Positions 12,784 to 21,397 of a stretch of DNA of 25,632 nucleotides are shown here, piece after piece. This DNA comes from Archangium sp. (lineage in GTDB: Bacteria; Myxococcota; Myxococcia; Myxococcales; Myxococcaceae). The notes under the pieces are model-generated. The model had not been told where the DNA came from and ran no database searches. It saw only the letters and a list, made by a program, of their open reading frames with translations. Both the position numbers and the translations under genes were made by a program. Location of the stretch: positions 1 to 25,632 of the forward strand of contig JAEUJR010000954.1 of assembly GCA_016793585.1 (NCBI GenBank), given 5' to 3'. The number at the start of each line of letters is the position of its first letter. Within the stretch, counting starts at the first letter, position 1.

Positions 12784-15302
12784 GCTGGCGACTTGCCGCG
12801 GTGCTGCTCCTGGTTGGCTGCAACGACTTCGAAGCCCTTCGCCAGTTCGACGCGGGCGTCGGGGCGAGCGGTGGCTCCGCCGGAGGAATCGCGGGCGGCG
12901 CTGCAGGAGGAATGAATGGCCTCGCAGGCGGCAACACCGCAGGTGGACTTGGCGGCGGCGCCAGCGGTGGAGTTGCGGGCGGTGGTGCCTCTGGAGGAAC
13001 GAGTGGCGGCGCTGGCGGGGGAACGAGCGGTGGTGTCGCCGGCGGAACCAGCGGCGGCGCTTCTGGTGGAACGAGTGGAGGCGCGGGAGGCGGTGACAGC
13101 GGTGGCTCTGCTGGCGGCGGAGTCAGCACTGCGGGCGGAGCGGGTGGCGGAACTGCGGGTGGTACGAGCGGTGGCGCCGGGGGCAATGCCGGTGGCGGCT
13201 CGTCTGGCGGCGGTGTCAGCACCGCGGGTGGAATGGGTGGCGGAAGTGCCGGTGGAGCGGGCGGCGGCGCCGCAGGCGGAGTGAGCGGTGGCAGCGCGGG
13301 CGGCTCGACCGATGCCGGCGCGTTCGTCTGCCTGCGCGACCTTCAGGCTCCGAGAACCTTCCTCGCGACTGGTCCGATCAGGCGACTGCTGTCTGCCGAC
13401 CTCGATGACAATGGCCGCAGCGATCTGGTGACGCTCTCGTCGGCAGGCGCCGAGGTCTTTCTGAGCCTTGGCGATGGCCGCTTCATGCTGAACCAGACCA
13501 TCTCTGGCGCGAACTTCTACGACGTCGTGGCCCGTGACTTCGACCGGGACGGCGATCTCGACCTCGTCTTCCTCCAGGCGCAGTCGAACAGCTTCGCGCA
13601 CCTCTACCGTGGTGCGGGGAACGGCACGTTCACCTTTCATGTTGCTCAATCGGTCGGCGCCAACGCCAGCGCGCTCGCGGCGGCTGACTTCACGGGCGAC
13701 CTGTTCCCCGATCTCATCGTGAGCCTCAGCAACTCGAGCATGATGTCGCTGGCCGTGAACGATGGCGGGCCGAACTTTGCGGTCGCCCGAATCTTCCCCG
13801 CCGGCGCGCTCGGCCCCTTTCGTGTCGTCACGACGGACTTCAACCGCGACGGCCGCCCCGACTACGCGGTGAACTTCTTCACCCAGCCCGGGGTCACCAA
13901 CATTGCGTTGGGCGACGGCGATGGAGGTTTCGTCGACGCCGGCTTCCTCGTTGGCGCCAACACCACGAGCGGCCTGGCAACTGGCGACTTGAACGCCGAT
14001 GGGTGGCCCGATCTCGTCATCGGGCACAGGTGGGCCACGAGAATGGGAGTCGTCTTGTCCGTGGGCGACGGTGGCTTTGCGGCGCCCGTCTTCCACCTGC
14101 TGCCAGGCGAGCCGGTCGAACTCACCCTTGCCGATCTCTCTGGTGACGGTCGTCTCGACGTCGCGGTCGCCGTGTCGACGGGCACGCAAGGCGTCGTGGT
14201 GTTTCACAACCAGGGCAATGGAGCCCTGCAGCCACTGCCGATGATTCCCGCGGGAGACGGGCCCTTCGACGTGGTGTCTGGCTCGTTCGACGCCGACCCG
14301 TTTCCTGACCTCGCCGTCGCCAACTCGACGAGCGGAACCGTGACGGTGTACCTGAACGGCTGTCTGCCGAACTTCGCGTTCGCCACCTCGGGCCTGGTGA
14401 ATGGCAACCTGGGTGGCGTCTCGGGCGCCGACTCGTTCTGTCAGGCGGCGGCCCGTGATGCAGGTCTGCCCGGCACCTATCGCGCGCTGCTCTTCGAGCC
14501 AGACGGTGGGTTGCAGACGAGGCTTCAGGGCGCGTCGGGTTGGGTACGCACCGACCGGCTTCCCTACGCGGTCTCGCTCGCCGACCTCACCGCACGCCAT
14601 GTGGCCTGGCCGTTGTTGCGGACCGAGCGAGGGGGCGCCGTGTCGGCGGTGAGCGCGACGATCTGGGCGGGTGCCGGGGGAAACGAGTCAGCGCAGACGT
14701 GCTCGGGTTGGATGACGACGGCTGGCACGGGTGCAACCGAGAATCTGGCCGAGCCCTCGAGCCAGGGCCTGCAGGTGTGCTCGAGCTCGCAGCGGCTGGC
14801 GTGCCTGGGCGTCGACCAGTCGAACCCCGCGTGGATTCCCCGGGTGAGGCCGTCGAGGCTCGCGTTCGTCTCGGAGCAGCCCTTCTCGACGGGTGGCCTC
14901 GCCGCTGCAGACGCGTTGTGCCGAGGTGAAGCCGGCGACGCTGGCCTGCCGGGCACCTTTGCCGCGCTGCTCTCGACGAGCACCGCATCGGCTGCCGCGC
15001 GCTTCGACGCGGGGGTCGCATGGGTTCGGGTCGATGGCGTCACGCTCGCGGCGTCTCCCGCCGACGTCGTGGCAGGCCGCGCGCTCGGCGTGAGCCTCAA
15101 CCTGAATGTCCGGGGCGAGGTCGTCAGCTCGCCCGTGTGGACCGGAGCTTCGACGCCGCAGAGCACGGCCGCGGCGTGCGCAGATTGGACCAGCGACGCT
15201 GGCGTCGGCGGGCAGGGGCAGAGCGCGAGTCTGACCGCGTGGTGGGACGGCGGCGTCGGCGCCTGCGGCTCGCCCGCGCGCGTCTACTGCTTCCAGCAGT
15301 GA
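12780..15302 (+). CDS. Large lipoprotein: Gly-rich stalk, seven FG-GAP repeats, two DUF1554-like domains
   Basis: The 840-residue product has a lipobox LLVGC (C14) and then a Gly/Ala/Ser-rich stalk at about 28-178 built from GGxSGG-like units. Seven FG-GAP/VCBS calcium-binding-type motifs follow at about 50-residue spacing, beginning near D207, D253, D303, D353, D403, D452 and D503 (for example DFDRDGDLD, DFNRDGRPD, DLNADGWPD), which predicts a complete seven-bladed propeller. The C-terminus has two related domains (about 532-676 and 692-838), each starting with a GADxxC or AADALC block and AGLPGTY/F, and each rich in cysteines. They resemble DUF1554/endostatin-like domains of secreted proteins. 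The whole looks like a surface adhesin or receptor. Its ATG overlaps the upstream stop by four bases. Ligand and partner are unknown. Confidence 0.88.
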   Translation: MSWRLAAVLLLVGCNDFEALRQFDAGVGASGGSAGGIAGGAAGGMNGLAGGNTAGGLGGGASGGVAGGGASGGTSGGAGGGTSGGVAGGTSGGASGGTSGGAGGGDSGGSAGGGVSTAGGAGGGTAGGTSGGAGGNAGGGSSGGGVSTAGGMGGGSAGGAGGGAAGGVSGGSAGGSTDAGAFVCLRDLQAPRTFLATGPIRRLLSADLDDNGRSDLVTLSSAGAEVFLSLGDGRFMLNQTISGANFYDVVARDFDRDGDLDLVFLQAQSNSFAHLYRGAGNGTFTFHVAQSVGANASALAAADFTGDLFPDLIVSLSNSSMMSLAVNDGGPNFAVARIFPAGALGPFRVVTTDFNRDGRPDYAVNFFTQPGVTNIALGDGDGGFVDAGFLVGANTTSGLATGDLNADGWPDLVIGHRWATRMGVVLSVGDGGFAAPVFHLLPGEPVELTLADLSGDGRLDVAVAVSTGTQGVVVFHNQGNGALQPLPMIPAGDGPFDVVSGSFDADPFPDLAVANSTSGTVTVYLNGCLPNFAFATSGLVNGNLGGVSGADSFCQAAARDAGLPGTYRALLFEPDGGLQTRLQGASGWVRTDRLPYAVSLADLTARHVAWPLLRTERGGAVSAVSATIWAGAGGNESAQTCSGWMTTAGTGATENLAEPSSQGLQVCSSSQRLACLGVDQSNPAWIPRVRPSRLAFVSEQPFSTGGLAAADALCRGEAGDAGLPGTFAALLSTSTASAAARFDAGVAWVRVDGVTLAASPADVVAGRALGVSLNLNVRGEVVSSPVWTGASTPQSTAAACADWTSDAGVGGQGQSASLTAWWDGGVGACGSPARVYCFQQ
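12866..13312 (+). repeat. Gly-rich low-complexity stalk coding region
   Basis: About 450 bases encode an irregular GGxSGG/GGxAGG tract. Unlike the DAG array of the neighbouring minus-strand gene, the units vary in length and codon, so it is degenerate rather than a homogenised tandem repeat. Confidence 0.85.
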
Positions 15303-15347
15303 GCAGCTCCCCACGGTGATGTCAGCCCCATGCGCTATGAGCGCTTC

Positions 15348-16715
15348 ATGGCCAAGGGCGTGAAGACCCACTTCACCTGTCAGTCCTGCGGGTACGTGTC
15401 GGCGAAGTGGTTGGGGCGGTGCACCGAGTGTGGCACCTGGGGGAGTCTGGTCGAAGAGGTCGAGCTGTCGAAGGCAGCGCAGACGAGGCCCGCGTGGGGC
15501 GCGTCGACGGGGCAGACGAAGCCCGTGCTGCTGCAGGAGGTCGACGGCACCAAAGAGGCGCGGCGGCTCACCGGCATCGCGGAGCTCGACCGCGTGCTCG
15601 GCGGCGGCGTCGTTCAGGGCTCGCTCGTGCTGCTCGGCGGTGACCCGGGCATCGGCAAGTCGACGCTCCTCTTGAGCATGATGGACAGGCTCACGCGCGA
15701 CCGGCCGGGCTTGTACGTCTCGGGTGAAGAGTCGCTGCAGCAGACCAAGATGCGCGCCGAGCGGCTGGGCGTGCGCAGCGAGCAGATGCACCTCTTCGCC
15801 GAGACCGACCTCGAGAAGATTCTGCAGGCCACCGAGAAGCTCGCGCCTGGCTCGCTCGTCGTCGACTCCATTCAGACGATGTTCCTGCCCGAGCTCGGCA
15901 GCGCGCCCGGCAGCGTCAGTCAGGTGCGTGAGTGCGCCGGCCGCTTGATGGCCTGGGCGAAGAAGACCGGCGTGCCCACCTTCATGGTCGGCCACGTCAC
16001 GAAAGAGGGCTCCATCGCGGGCCCGCGCGTGCTCGAGCACATGGTCGACACGGTTCTCTACTTCGAGGGCGAGCGTGGGCACCCGTTCCGCCTGCTGCGC
16101 GCCCACAAGAACCGCTTCGGCTCGACGAACGAGATCGGCGTCTTCGAGATGAAGGGCGCCGGCCTGGCCGAGGTGCCCGACCCGAGCGCGCTGTTCCTCT
16201 CGGAGCGGCCGAAGAACGCCTCGGGCAGCGTCGTCACCTCCACGCTCAACGGCACGCGGCCGATTCTCGTCGAGGTGCAGGCGCTGGTCGCTCCCACCGG
16301 CTACGGCACCGCGCGGCGCACGGCGATGGGCGTCGACTCCCAGCGCGTGGCCCTGCTCGCGGCGGTGCTCGAGAAGAAAGAAGACGTGCAGCTCGTCGGC
16401 TGCGACCTCTTCGTCAACGTCGCCGGAGGCATGAGCCTCACCGAGCCCTCCAGCGATCTCGCGGTGTGCGCCGCGCTGGTGTCGTCGCTCCAGAACCGGC
16501 CCGTCGACGCGCAGACGCTCATTCTCGGAGAGGTGGGCCTCGCCGGTGAGGTGCGCGCCGTCGGCCAGGTCGAGCCCCGCCTCGCCGAGGCCCAGAAGAT
16601 GGGCTTCAGGCGCGTGGTGCTGCCCAAGTCGTCGGCGCGCCGGCTCGACTTCGAGCTCAAGATGGAGGTGCTCGCCGTCGACACGCTCGGTGAAGCGCTG
16701 CGGCTGTTGTTCTGA
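15348..16715 (+). CDS. radA: DNA repair protein RadA (Sms)
   Basis: RadA is a RecA-like ATPase and helicase that drives branch migration in recombinational repair. All hallmarks are present in the 455-residue product: an N-terminal zinc finger CQSC...CTEC (C11, C14, C25, C28), Walker A GGDPGIGKST (K104), a VVDSIQT Walker B region (about 171-177), the RadA motif KNRFG (254-258) and a C-terminal Lon-protease-like domain with LGEVGLAGEVRAV. The ATG at 15348 gives the family start MAKGVKTHF; an upstream in-frame ATG at 15330 would add six atypical residues. It follows the FG-GAP lipoprotein by 45 bases but is functionally unrelated to it. A hairpin follows the stop codon. Confidence 0.97.
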   Translation: MAKGVKTHFTCQSCGYVSAKWLGRCTECGTWGSLVEEVELSKAAQTRPAWGASTGQTKPVLLQEVDGTKEARRLTGIAELDRVLGGGVVQGSLVLLGGDPGIGKSTLLLSMMDRLTRDRPGLYVSGEESLQQTKMRAERLGVRSEQMHLFAETDLEKILQATEKLAPGSLVVDSIQTMFLPELGSAPGSVSQVRECAGRLMAWAKKTGVPTFMVGHVTKEGSIAGPRVLEHMVDTVLYFEGERGHPFRLLRAHKNRFGSTNEIGVFEMKGAGLAEVPDPSALFLSERPKNASGSVVTSTLNGTRPILVEVQALVAPTGYGTARRTAMGVDSQRVALLAAVLEKKEDVQLVGCDLFVNVAGGMSLTEPSSDLAVCAALVSSLQNRPVDAQTLILGEVGLAGEVRAVGQVEPRLAEAQKMGFRRVVLPKSSARRLDFELKMEVLAVDTLGEALRLLF

Positions 16716-16723
16716 AAAGACGA

Positions 16724-16753
16724 ACGCCCCGCTCCAGTGGTGGAGCAGGGCGT
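16724..16753. terminator. Bidirectional hairpin between convergent genes
   Basis: The sequence folds into a 13-base-pair-position stem with one mismatch: ACGCCC-C-GCTCCA pairs with TGGAGC-A-GGGCGT around a four-base loop (16737-16740). It starts 9 bases after the radA stop and lies 26 bases after the stop of the minus-strand lipoprotein gene. On the minus strand it is followed by a T-rich stretch (TTCGTCTTTTC), so it is the best Rho-independent terminator candidate in the window. Confidence 0.75.
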
Positions 16754-16778
16754 CGGTCACTTCGAAGCCGGAGGCTGC

Positions 16779-17684
16779 TTACTCTTCGAGGAACTCGGGC
16801 TCGCAGGCGTAGCGCGGGCAGATGTTCATGTAGCTGACCTGCCGGTAGCCGGCCTCGCACGCGGGCACGTAGTACGCGCAGACGCCGAAGGGCGTGCACT
16901 GGCCGGTGGGCTCGGTGCAGCGGTCAGGCGTGCGGGTGTACGAGGGCGTCGTGCCGTTGCTGCAGGTGGGCGCCGGGTCGTTCGGGCACGCCGCCACGCG
17001 GTCAGGCAGCTGCACGAAGACCTGGCTCGCCGTCACCGTCACGTGGCCGTTCTTGCGAACCACCTTGCCCGCGACGACCGTCTTCCCCGAGAACGCGCGC
17101 GACATCAGCCAGTTCTCGTCGACGAAGGCGCCGAGCGCCGCGGTGACGTTGATGTCCGTCGCCATCGTGTGGCCCGTCGTGCGGTTCAGCCGCGTCGTCT
17201 GAATGTACGCACAGGGCGCGCGAATGCAGGCGATCTTCGAGGGGAACAGGCCGTAGAAGGTGTCGGTCGAGGAGAACGTCTTGCCCGGCATGCCGCGGTA
17301 CGCCGCCTGAACGACGAACGTGCGCGTGTCGAAGCGGTTCTCCTTGGGGCCCAGGCGGCCGAGCCGCACCAGCATGTGGTCGGGAGCGCCCGTCACTTCG
17401 CCCCGCAGCGCGGCCGGAATGTTCGACTGCGAGAGGTCGAACGCGCTCACGTAGCGCTCCTGCATCGTGCTGTTCAGGTCCTTCACCCAGTAGCCGCCAC
17501 ACATCGGCGACACACAGCGGCGGTAGTCGCGCCGCGCGATGACGAACGTGTCTTTCGTCGTCGAGAGGTCCTGCGAGTCATCAGCCAGCGTCTCGGCATC
17601 GACTCCGTCGACCTCGACCGTCGACACGCCGCACGCCGTCCCCACCACCATCAGCGACATCAGCAGCCAGTTCTTGAGGTTCAT
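16779..17684 (-). CDS. Cys-rich lipoprotein, myxobacterial family (possibly DUF6748)
   Basis: The 301-residue product begins MNLKNWLLMSLMVVGTAC, a signal peptide with likely lipidated C18. After an acidic linker, the block FVIARRDYRRCVSPMCGGYWV (about 46-66 in outline: RRDYRRC, CGGYW) recalls an uncharacterised myxobacterial domain that I believe is DUF6748. The last 60 residues hold about ten cysteines in short spacings (CPNDPAPTC, CTEPTGQC, CAYYVPAC, CPRYAC), implying a disulphide-stabilised module. The ATG at 17684 is chosen because the longer frame would put 18 residues before the signal peptide; no clear ribosome site is seen. No enzymatic motif is visible. The gene ends at the shared terminator with radA and is divergent from the next plus-strand gene. 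Confidence 0.75.
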   Translation of the reverse strand: MNLKNWLLMSLMVVGTACGVSTVEVDGVDAETLADDSQDLSTTKDTFVIARRDYRRCVSPMCGGYWVKDLNSTMQERYVSAFDLSQSNIPAALRGEVTGAPDHMLVRLGRLGPKENRFDTRTFVVQAAYRGMPGKTFSSTDTFYGLFPSKIACIRAPCAYIQTTRLNRTTGHTMATDINVTAALGAFVDENWLMSRAFSGKTVVAGKVVRKNGHVTVTASQVFVQLPDRVAACPNDPAPTCSNGTTPSYTRTPDRCTEPTGQCTPFGVCAYYVPACEAGYRQVSYMNICPRYACEPEFLEE

Positions 17685-17690
17685 GGTGTG

Positions 17691-17718
17691 CGCATGTGCG
17701 ACAAAGGGGCACATCGCG
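17691..17718. promoter_or_regulatory. Dyad in the divergent gap
   Basis: ATGTGC (17694-17699) and GCACAT (17709-17714) form a perfect inverted repeat with a 9-base centre, extendable outward by three pairs if one base is bulged. It lies in the 66-base gap between the divergent lipoprotein genes starting at 17684 and 17751, only 10 bases from the minus-strand start, and could be a shared operator or a leader hairpin. Confidence 0.3.
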
Positions 17719-17750
17719 TCAAGGGCCTCGTGGGGCAAAGTTCACCGACG

Positions 17751-18380
17751 ATGCGAATGCTCCATCTGGCGCTGGTGGCAGTGTTCGCGAGCAGTTGCGC
17801 GACGGTGTTGTCGGGCACGCGGCAGGATCTCGCCTTCACCTCAGAGCCAACGTCTTCGACGGTGGTGCTCGGCGGAGCGCCGGCGGAGATTCTGGCGAAG
17901 CTGCAGAGCGTGACCGAGGCGAAGGACTTCGTGGTGCGCCTGCTCGCGAGCGCGCTGCCCGACGATGCGCGGCAGTTTCTCGAGGCCCTCTCGCCCGACG
18001 AGCTGCTGACGATGCTGGTGGCCGTGCTTCACCCGACGGCGGCGACGGCGAACACGGTCGATGCCCTCGGCGCCATGTACGCCCGCACGCCGCAGCTCGT
18101 TCGTGACGTGGTGACGCGCACCATCTTCGTCGCCGGCGCGGGCAGTACGCCGATGACGGTGAACCTCAAGAAGGGCTCGGAGTACGCCGCCATCAGCTGG
18201 GCGCCCGGCCATCGCGCGAAGCTGCTGGTCGTCGAGACGCGCTTCAACTTCGTGTCGCTGTTGAACGTCTTCACGCTGGGGCTCGGCTTCGTCGTCGATG
18301 CGTTGACGGGCGCCTGGTTCAGCCTGCACCCGAACGAGCTGTCGTGGCAGCTACCGCCGCTGGCCGACGGAATGCCCTGA
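17751..18380 (+). CDS. PEGA-like lipoprotein interrupted by a helical insert
   Basis: The 209-residue product has a short signal peptide ending at C16 (ASSCATVLSGTRQ). The beginning CATVLSGTRQDLAFTSEP (16-33) and the later GSTPMTVNLKKG (131-142) plus LGFVVDALTGAWF (178-190) are what one expects at the two ends of the common small CATIxSGT...-type lipoprotein, in which a PEGA-like strand set (VxxNG-GxTP-L-KG) is continuous. Here residues about 43-128 are an alpha-helical segment (ILAKLQSV..., LLASALPDDARQFLEALSPDELLTM in outline) inserted between the two strands. A hydrophobic hairpin (168-187) follows, as in the family. ATG at 17751 or 17757 are both possible. It lies 23 bases upstream of the esterase-like gene, so the two are probably one operon. 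Confidence 0.75.
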   Translation: MRMLHLALVAVFASSCATVLSGTRQDLAFTSEPTSSTVVLGGAPAEILAKLQSVTEAKDFVVRLLASALPDDARQFLEALSPDELLTMLVAVLHPTAATANTVDALGAMYARTPQLVRDVVTRTIFVAGAGSTPMTVNLKKGSEYAAISWAPGHRAKLLVVETRFNFVSLLNVFTLGLGFVVDALTGAWFSLHPNELSWQLPPLADGMP

Positions 18381-18403
18381 ACCTCGAGGCGTTGGGGGCC
18401 TTC

Positions 18404-19498
18404 ATGAAACGGCACTGGTGGCGGTGGGGGGTGGTGACGCTCGTGATGGGCGCCGCAGGGCTCATGCTCGGGCTCGGTCCGCTCGTGGAGCGCACGATGA
18501 CGCCATCGACCCCGTTCGACGAGCGGCTCACGCCTCCGCCGCCCGACTACGACGACCCTGGCAGCTGGAGCGCGCTCCCCGACCGTGAAGACGCCGCCGA
18601 CGCCGCGCCCGATGGGCACCCGGGCGTCGATCAACGCAGCGCGAAGGTCGACGTCTTCTACGTGCACCCGACCTCGGCCGTTGGCAGCGCCTGGAACGCG
18701 CCGACCACCGACGCCACCATCAACGACGGCACCGACCGGCTCTCGACGGGCATTCAGGCGACGGCCTTCAACGGGTGCTGCGCCATCTATGCGCCCAGGT
18801 ATCGGCAGGCGAACGGTTCGGCCTTCTTCCGCCCGAGCCCCGATGGAGACCGCGCGATGGCCGTCGCATACGGCGACGTGAAGCGGGCGTTCGAGTCGTT
18901 TCAGCGCCGGCGCGGCGCGGGCCGCCCCTTCATGCTCGCCAGCCACAGTCAGGGCTCGGTGATGCTCGAGCGGCTGTTGTTCGAAGAGCTCGCAGGCAAG
19001 CCGGCCAGCGCGGAGCTGGTCGCGGCGTACCTCGCCGGCGGGCGCGTCACCGTTGCCGGCCTGGCGGAGCGCGCCCCCGAACTGCCGCCCTGTCAGCGCG
19101 CCGACGACCTGCGCTGCGTGATCGCGTGGAACACCCGCAGCCCCGACTTCGTGCCGACGACGTTCGAGCTCGCACGGCCCGACGCCCGGCCGCGGCTGTG
19201 CACGAACCCGCTCACGTGGCGGCTCGACGGAGAAGGTGCTCCCGCGAGCGCCAACCTGGGCGCCGTCTTCCTCGAGACGAACGATCACTCCGTGCGGCCC
19301 GAGTTCGCCGATGCGCGCTGTGTCGACGGCGTGCTCCAGGTCTCGCAGGTGAAGCCGCGGCCGCGAGACGTCGTGAGCCGGGTGCTCGACCACCTGATGG
19401 GCTCGGGCAACTACCACCCGGTCGAGTACCAGCTGTTCTTCATGAACCTGCGCGAGAACGCGAACCTTCGGGCGACGCGCGCGCTGTCACCGCGCTGA
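18404..19498 (+). CDS. DUF3089 alpha/beta-hydrolase-like protein, membrane-anchored
   Basis: The 364-residue product fits DUF3089, a family of alpha/beta-hydrolase-like proteins. An N-terminal hydrophobic helix (about 8-27, after MKRHWWRWG) should anchor or export it. DVFYVHPTS (83-91) is the family start block, and the nucleophile elbow is SHSQGS with S182. WNTRSPDF and NPLTWRLD later in the chain are further family-like blocks. A serine esterase or lipase activity is inferred; the substrate is unknown. The ATG at 18404 follows a GGGGG ribosome-site-like run and lies 23 bases after the PEGA-like lipoprotein stop. Its 3' end overlaps the convergent glycosyltransferase reading frame by 12 bases. 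Confidence 0.8.
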   Translation: MKRHWWRWGVVTLVMGAAGLMLGLGPLVERTMTPSTPFDERLTPPPPDYDDPGSWSALPDREDAADAAPDGHPGVDQRSAKVDVFYVHPTSAVGSAWNAPTTDATINDGTDRLSTGIQATAFNGCCAIYAPRYRQANGSAFFRPSPDGDRAMAVAYGDVKRAFESFQRRRGAGRPFMLASHSQGSVMLERLLFEELAGKPASAELVAAYLAGGRVTVAGLAERAPELPPCQRADDLRCVIAWNTRSPDFVPTTFELARPDARPRLCTNPLTWRLDGEGAPASANLGAVFLETNDHSVRPEFADARCVDGVLQVSQVKPRPRDVVSRVLDHLMGSGNYHPVEYQLFFMNLRENANLRATRALSPR

Positions 19499-21261
19499 CA
19501 TCGCCTCGCGCGTACGCACGAAGACGCTGCAGTCGGCCGAGCGGCAGTCGAACGCGCGCCGCCAACTGCTCCCGAGCTGGGCGCGACGTCGCGGGCCCAC
19601 CGCCAGCACGCGCACGCGCCGCTCGTCGAGCCACTCGTCGAAGTTGGCCGTCGTCGCCGGAACGGCGTGTACCGGGTAGTGCAGCTCGGGCGACCACAGC
19701 AGCCCGGGAAACTCGAAGGTTTCGTCGAAGGCGATCGACTCGCCGCGATCGACCACGTTCCACACGGCCGGGTAGTCGGTCGGCCTTCCGTGCGGGCCCA
19801 CCGCGACGCGGCGTTGGTCGTCGGTGAGGCTCCAGTACGTCGAGATTGGAGGCCCGTCGCCCGTCAGCCCGGGCCAGCTCCACGCAAGCGACACCGAGGC
19901 GATGGCGAGCGCCGCCGCGGTCGTCAGCCTCGAGAACCGGAGCGCAGACAGCTCACTGAGCGCCAGTGCGAGCACCAGGGCTCCCAGCGACAGCACGTAG
20001 CGGCCCAGCGAGGATCCGGCGAGAGGCCCGCGACGAGCAGCGCGAACACGAGGAGCGGGCTCCGACGTCGCACGAGGCCGACGATCGCGACCGGCAACGC
20101 GAGCAGAAACGGCAGGCCCAGACCGCCGAGCTTCATGTCGAAAGCCGGTGGCGTTCCCACGGCGAGCCACGAGACCAGCAGGCGCTCGAGCTTCGTGCCC
20201 GGAGCGCTCGGCAGGGCGGCTCCGGCGGCGAGCAGTTGGTCGACCGCGAGCTCGCCCGGCAGCGTCACCGGGCCGAGGTTCAGCGCGACCGGCCAGACCG
20301 GGTTGCCGTGCCGCGCGAGCATCACCAGGTACATCTCGGCGCCGAACACGAGGGTGACGAGCAGAAAGGCCGCGAGTGGCAGCAGCTGCCGGCTCCTGAC
20401 GCCGCGAACGATGACGAAGAGGGCGATCGCCGTGGCTGGGAGTGGCGCCGACGGTTTGCCGCCGAGGAAGAGTCCCAGCGACACCGCGCCGAGCAGCAAC
20501 GACGGGAGCCGCATCTGCTGCTCCAGCACGAGGAAGTACAGCGCACCGAGGAGCGCCGCCGCAGTGCCCACGTCGACGTAGTTCGTCGGCAGCTGCAGGA
20601 AGACGCAGGGCAGGGTGAGCCAGACTGCTCCTGCGAGCGACGCGTTGCGGGGATTGGCGCCGAGTCGTCGAGCGATTGCCGCCGTGAGCGCCGCGCCCGC
20701 CAGCCCGTAGGGAAGCTGCGCGAGGTCGATGAGCCGATCGTCGGGCAGCATCAGCCGAAGCGCGATCATGCCCAGCTCGATGTCGTGCGGGTACGTCGAG
20801 ATGTAGCGAACGTCGGGCGGCACCTCTGCGAAGCCGTGTGACTGAATGACGAAGTTCACGAACGGCAGGTGGTAGCCCAGCGAGTCCCACTGCCAGACGG
20901 GCAGCAGCCTCGCCGCCGTCACCGCGACCGAGCTCACCACGAGCACCAGCGTCAGCGCCGGCCACAGGCCGCTCCAGTCGTGGCGCCAGCCATCACCCGC
21001 GAGCCGAAACGTGGCGCCCACGAGCAGCACCGCTTCGAGGCCCAACAGCAGCAGCAGCGCGTTCGCCGTGAGCACTCCCAGCGTGCCGAGGAGTCCGACG
21101 TTCACGTGCACGAGTCCCATCGCGAGCACGGCCGAGGCAGCGAGACGATCGGTTCGGCTTCCGTGTGGCAGCACCAGCCTCGCGGCGCGAACCGCGCACA
21201 GCACTAGCAACGGGAAGGCGATGGGCAGCAGACCAAAGGGTTCGAGCGCGGCGTCGATCAC
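19487..21261 (-). pseudogene. GT-C membrane glycosyltransferase-like gene with a frameshift
   Basis: Two reading frames join into one protein of about 590 residues. The first frame (21261 to about 20023) has many hydrophobic helices and WDSLGYHLPFV (D126, H131), the acidic loop motif of GT-C (PMT/ArnT-like) polyprenyl-phosphate-sugar transferases. It then runs into nonsense (SPDPRWAATCC) and stops at 19924. The other frame continues the membrane protein from about 20022 (LAGSSLGRYVLSLGALVLALAL) through a final soluble domain to the stop at 19487. The break lies near 20020-20028; adding one base there restores the frame. It is either a recent mutation or a sequencing/assembly error. The start GTG at 21261 is uncertain. 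Function would be transfer of a lipid-linked sugar at the periplasmic face. Confidence 0.8.
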
Positions 21262-21307
21262 GATGAGGTCACGATCGAGCTGCTGCGCGGCGCCTTCACG
21301 GCGCTCA

Positions 21308-21361
21308 CGTCACGAGCGCGTGTGCCATCGACATGTCACCCGATGCTTCACGCTCGTGACG
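21308..21361. promoter_or_regulatory. Long dyad with perfect 11-base arms
   Basis: CGTCACGAGCG (21308-21318) is repeated inverted as CGCTCGTGACG (21351-21361), with a 32-base centre that also contains an ACATGT palindrome (21331-21336) one base from the dyad centre. It occupies the 136-base gap between the divergent glycosyltransferase and phosphatase-like genes, ending 36 bases before the latter's start. A two-site operator or a 5'-leader hairpin are the main options. Confidence 0.5.
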
Positions 21362-21397
21362 GAGAACTCGCAGCGCTCGACCGTACGGTGCGCGCCC

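Noticed and set aside
14688..16760. A 690-codon minus-strand frame opposite radA
   Set aside because: No recognisable domain; plus strand carries all RadA motifs.
20018..20030. Programmed -1 ribosomal frameshift in the glycosyltransferase gene
   Set aside because: No slippery heptamer or downstream pseudoknot is apparent, and I know of no such mechanism in this family; mutation or sequencing error is simpler.
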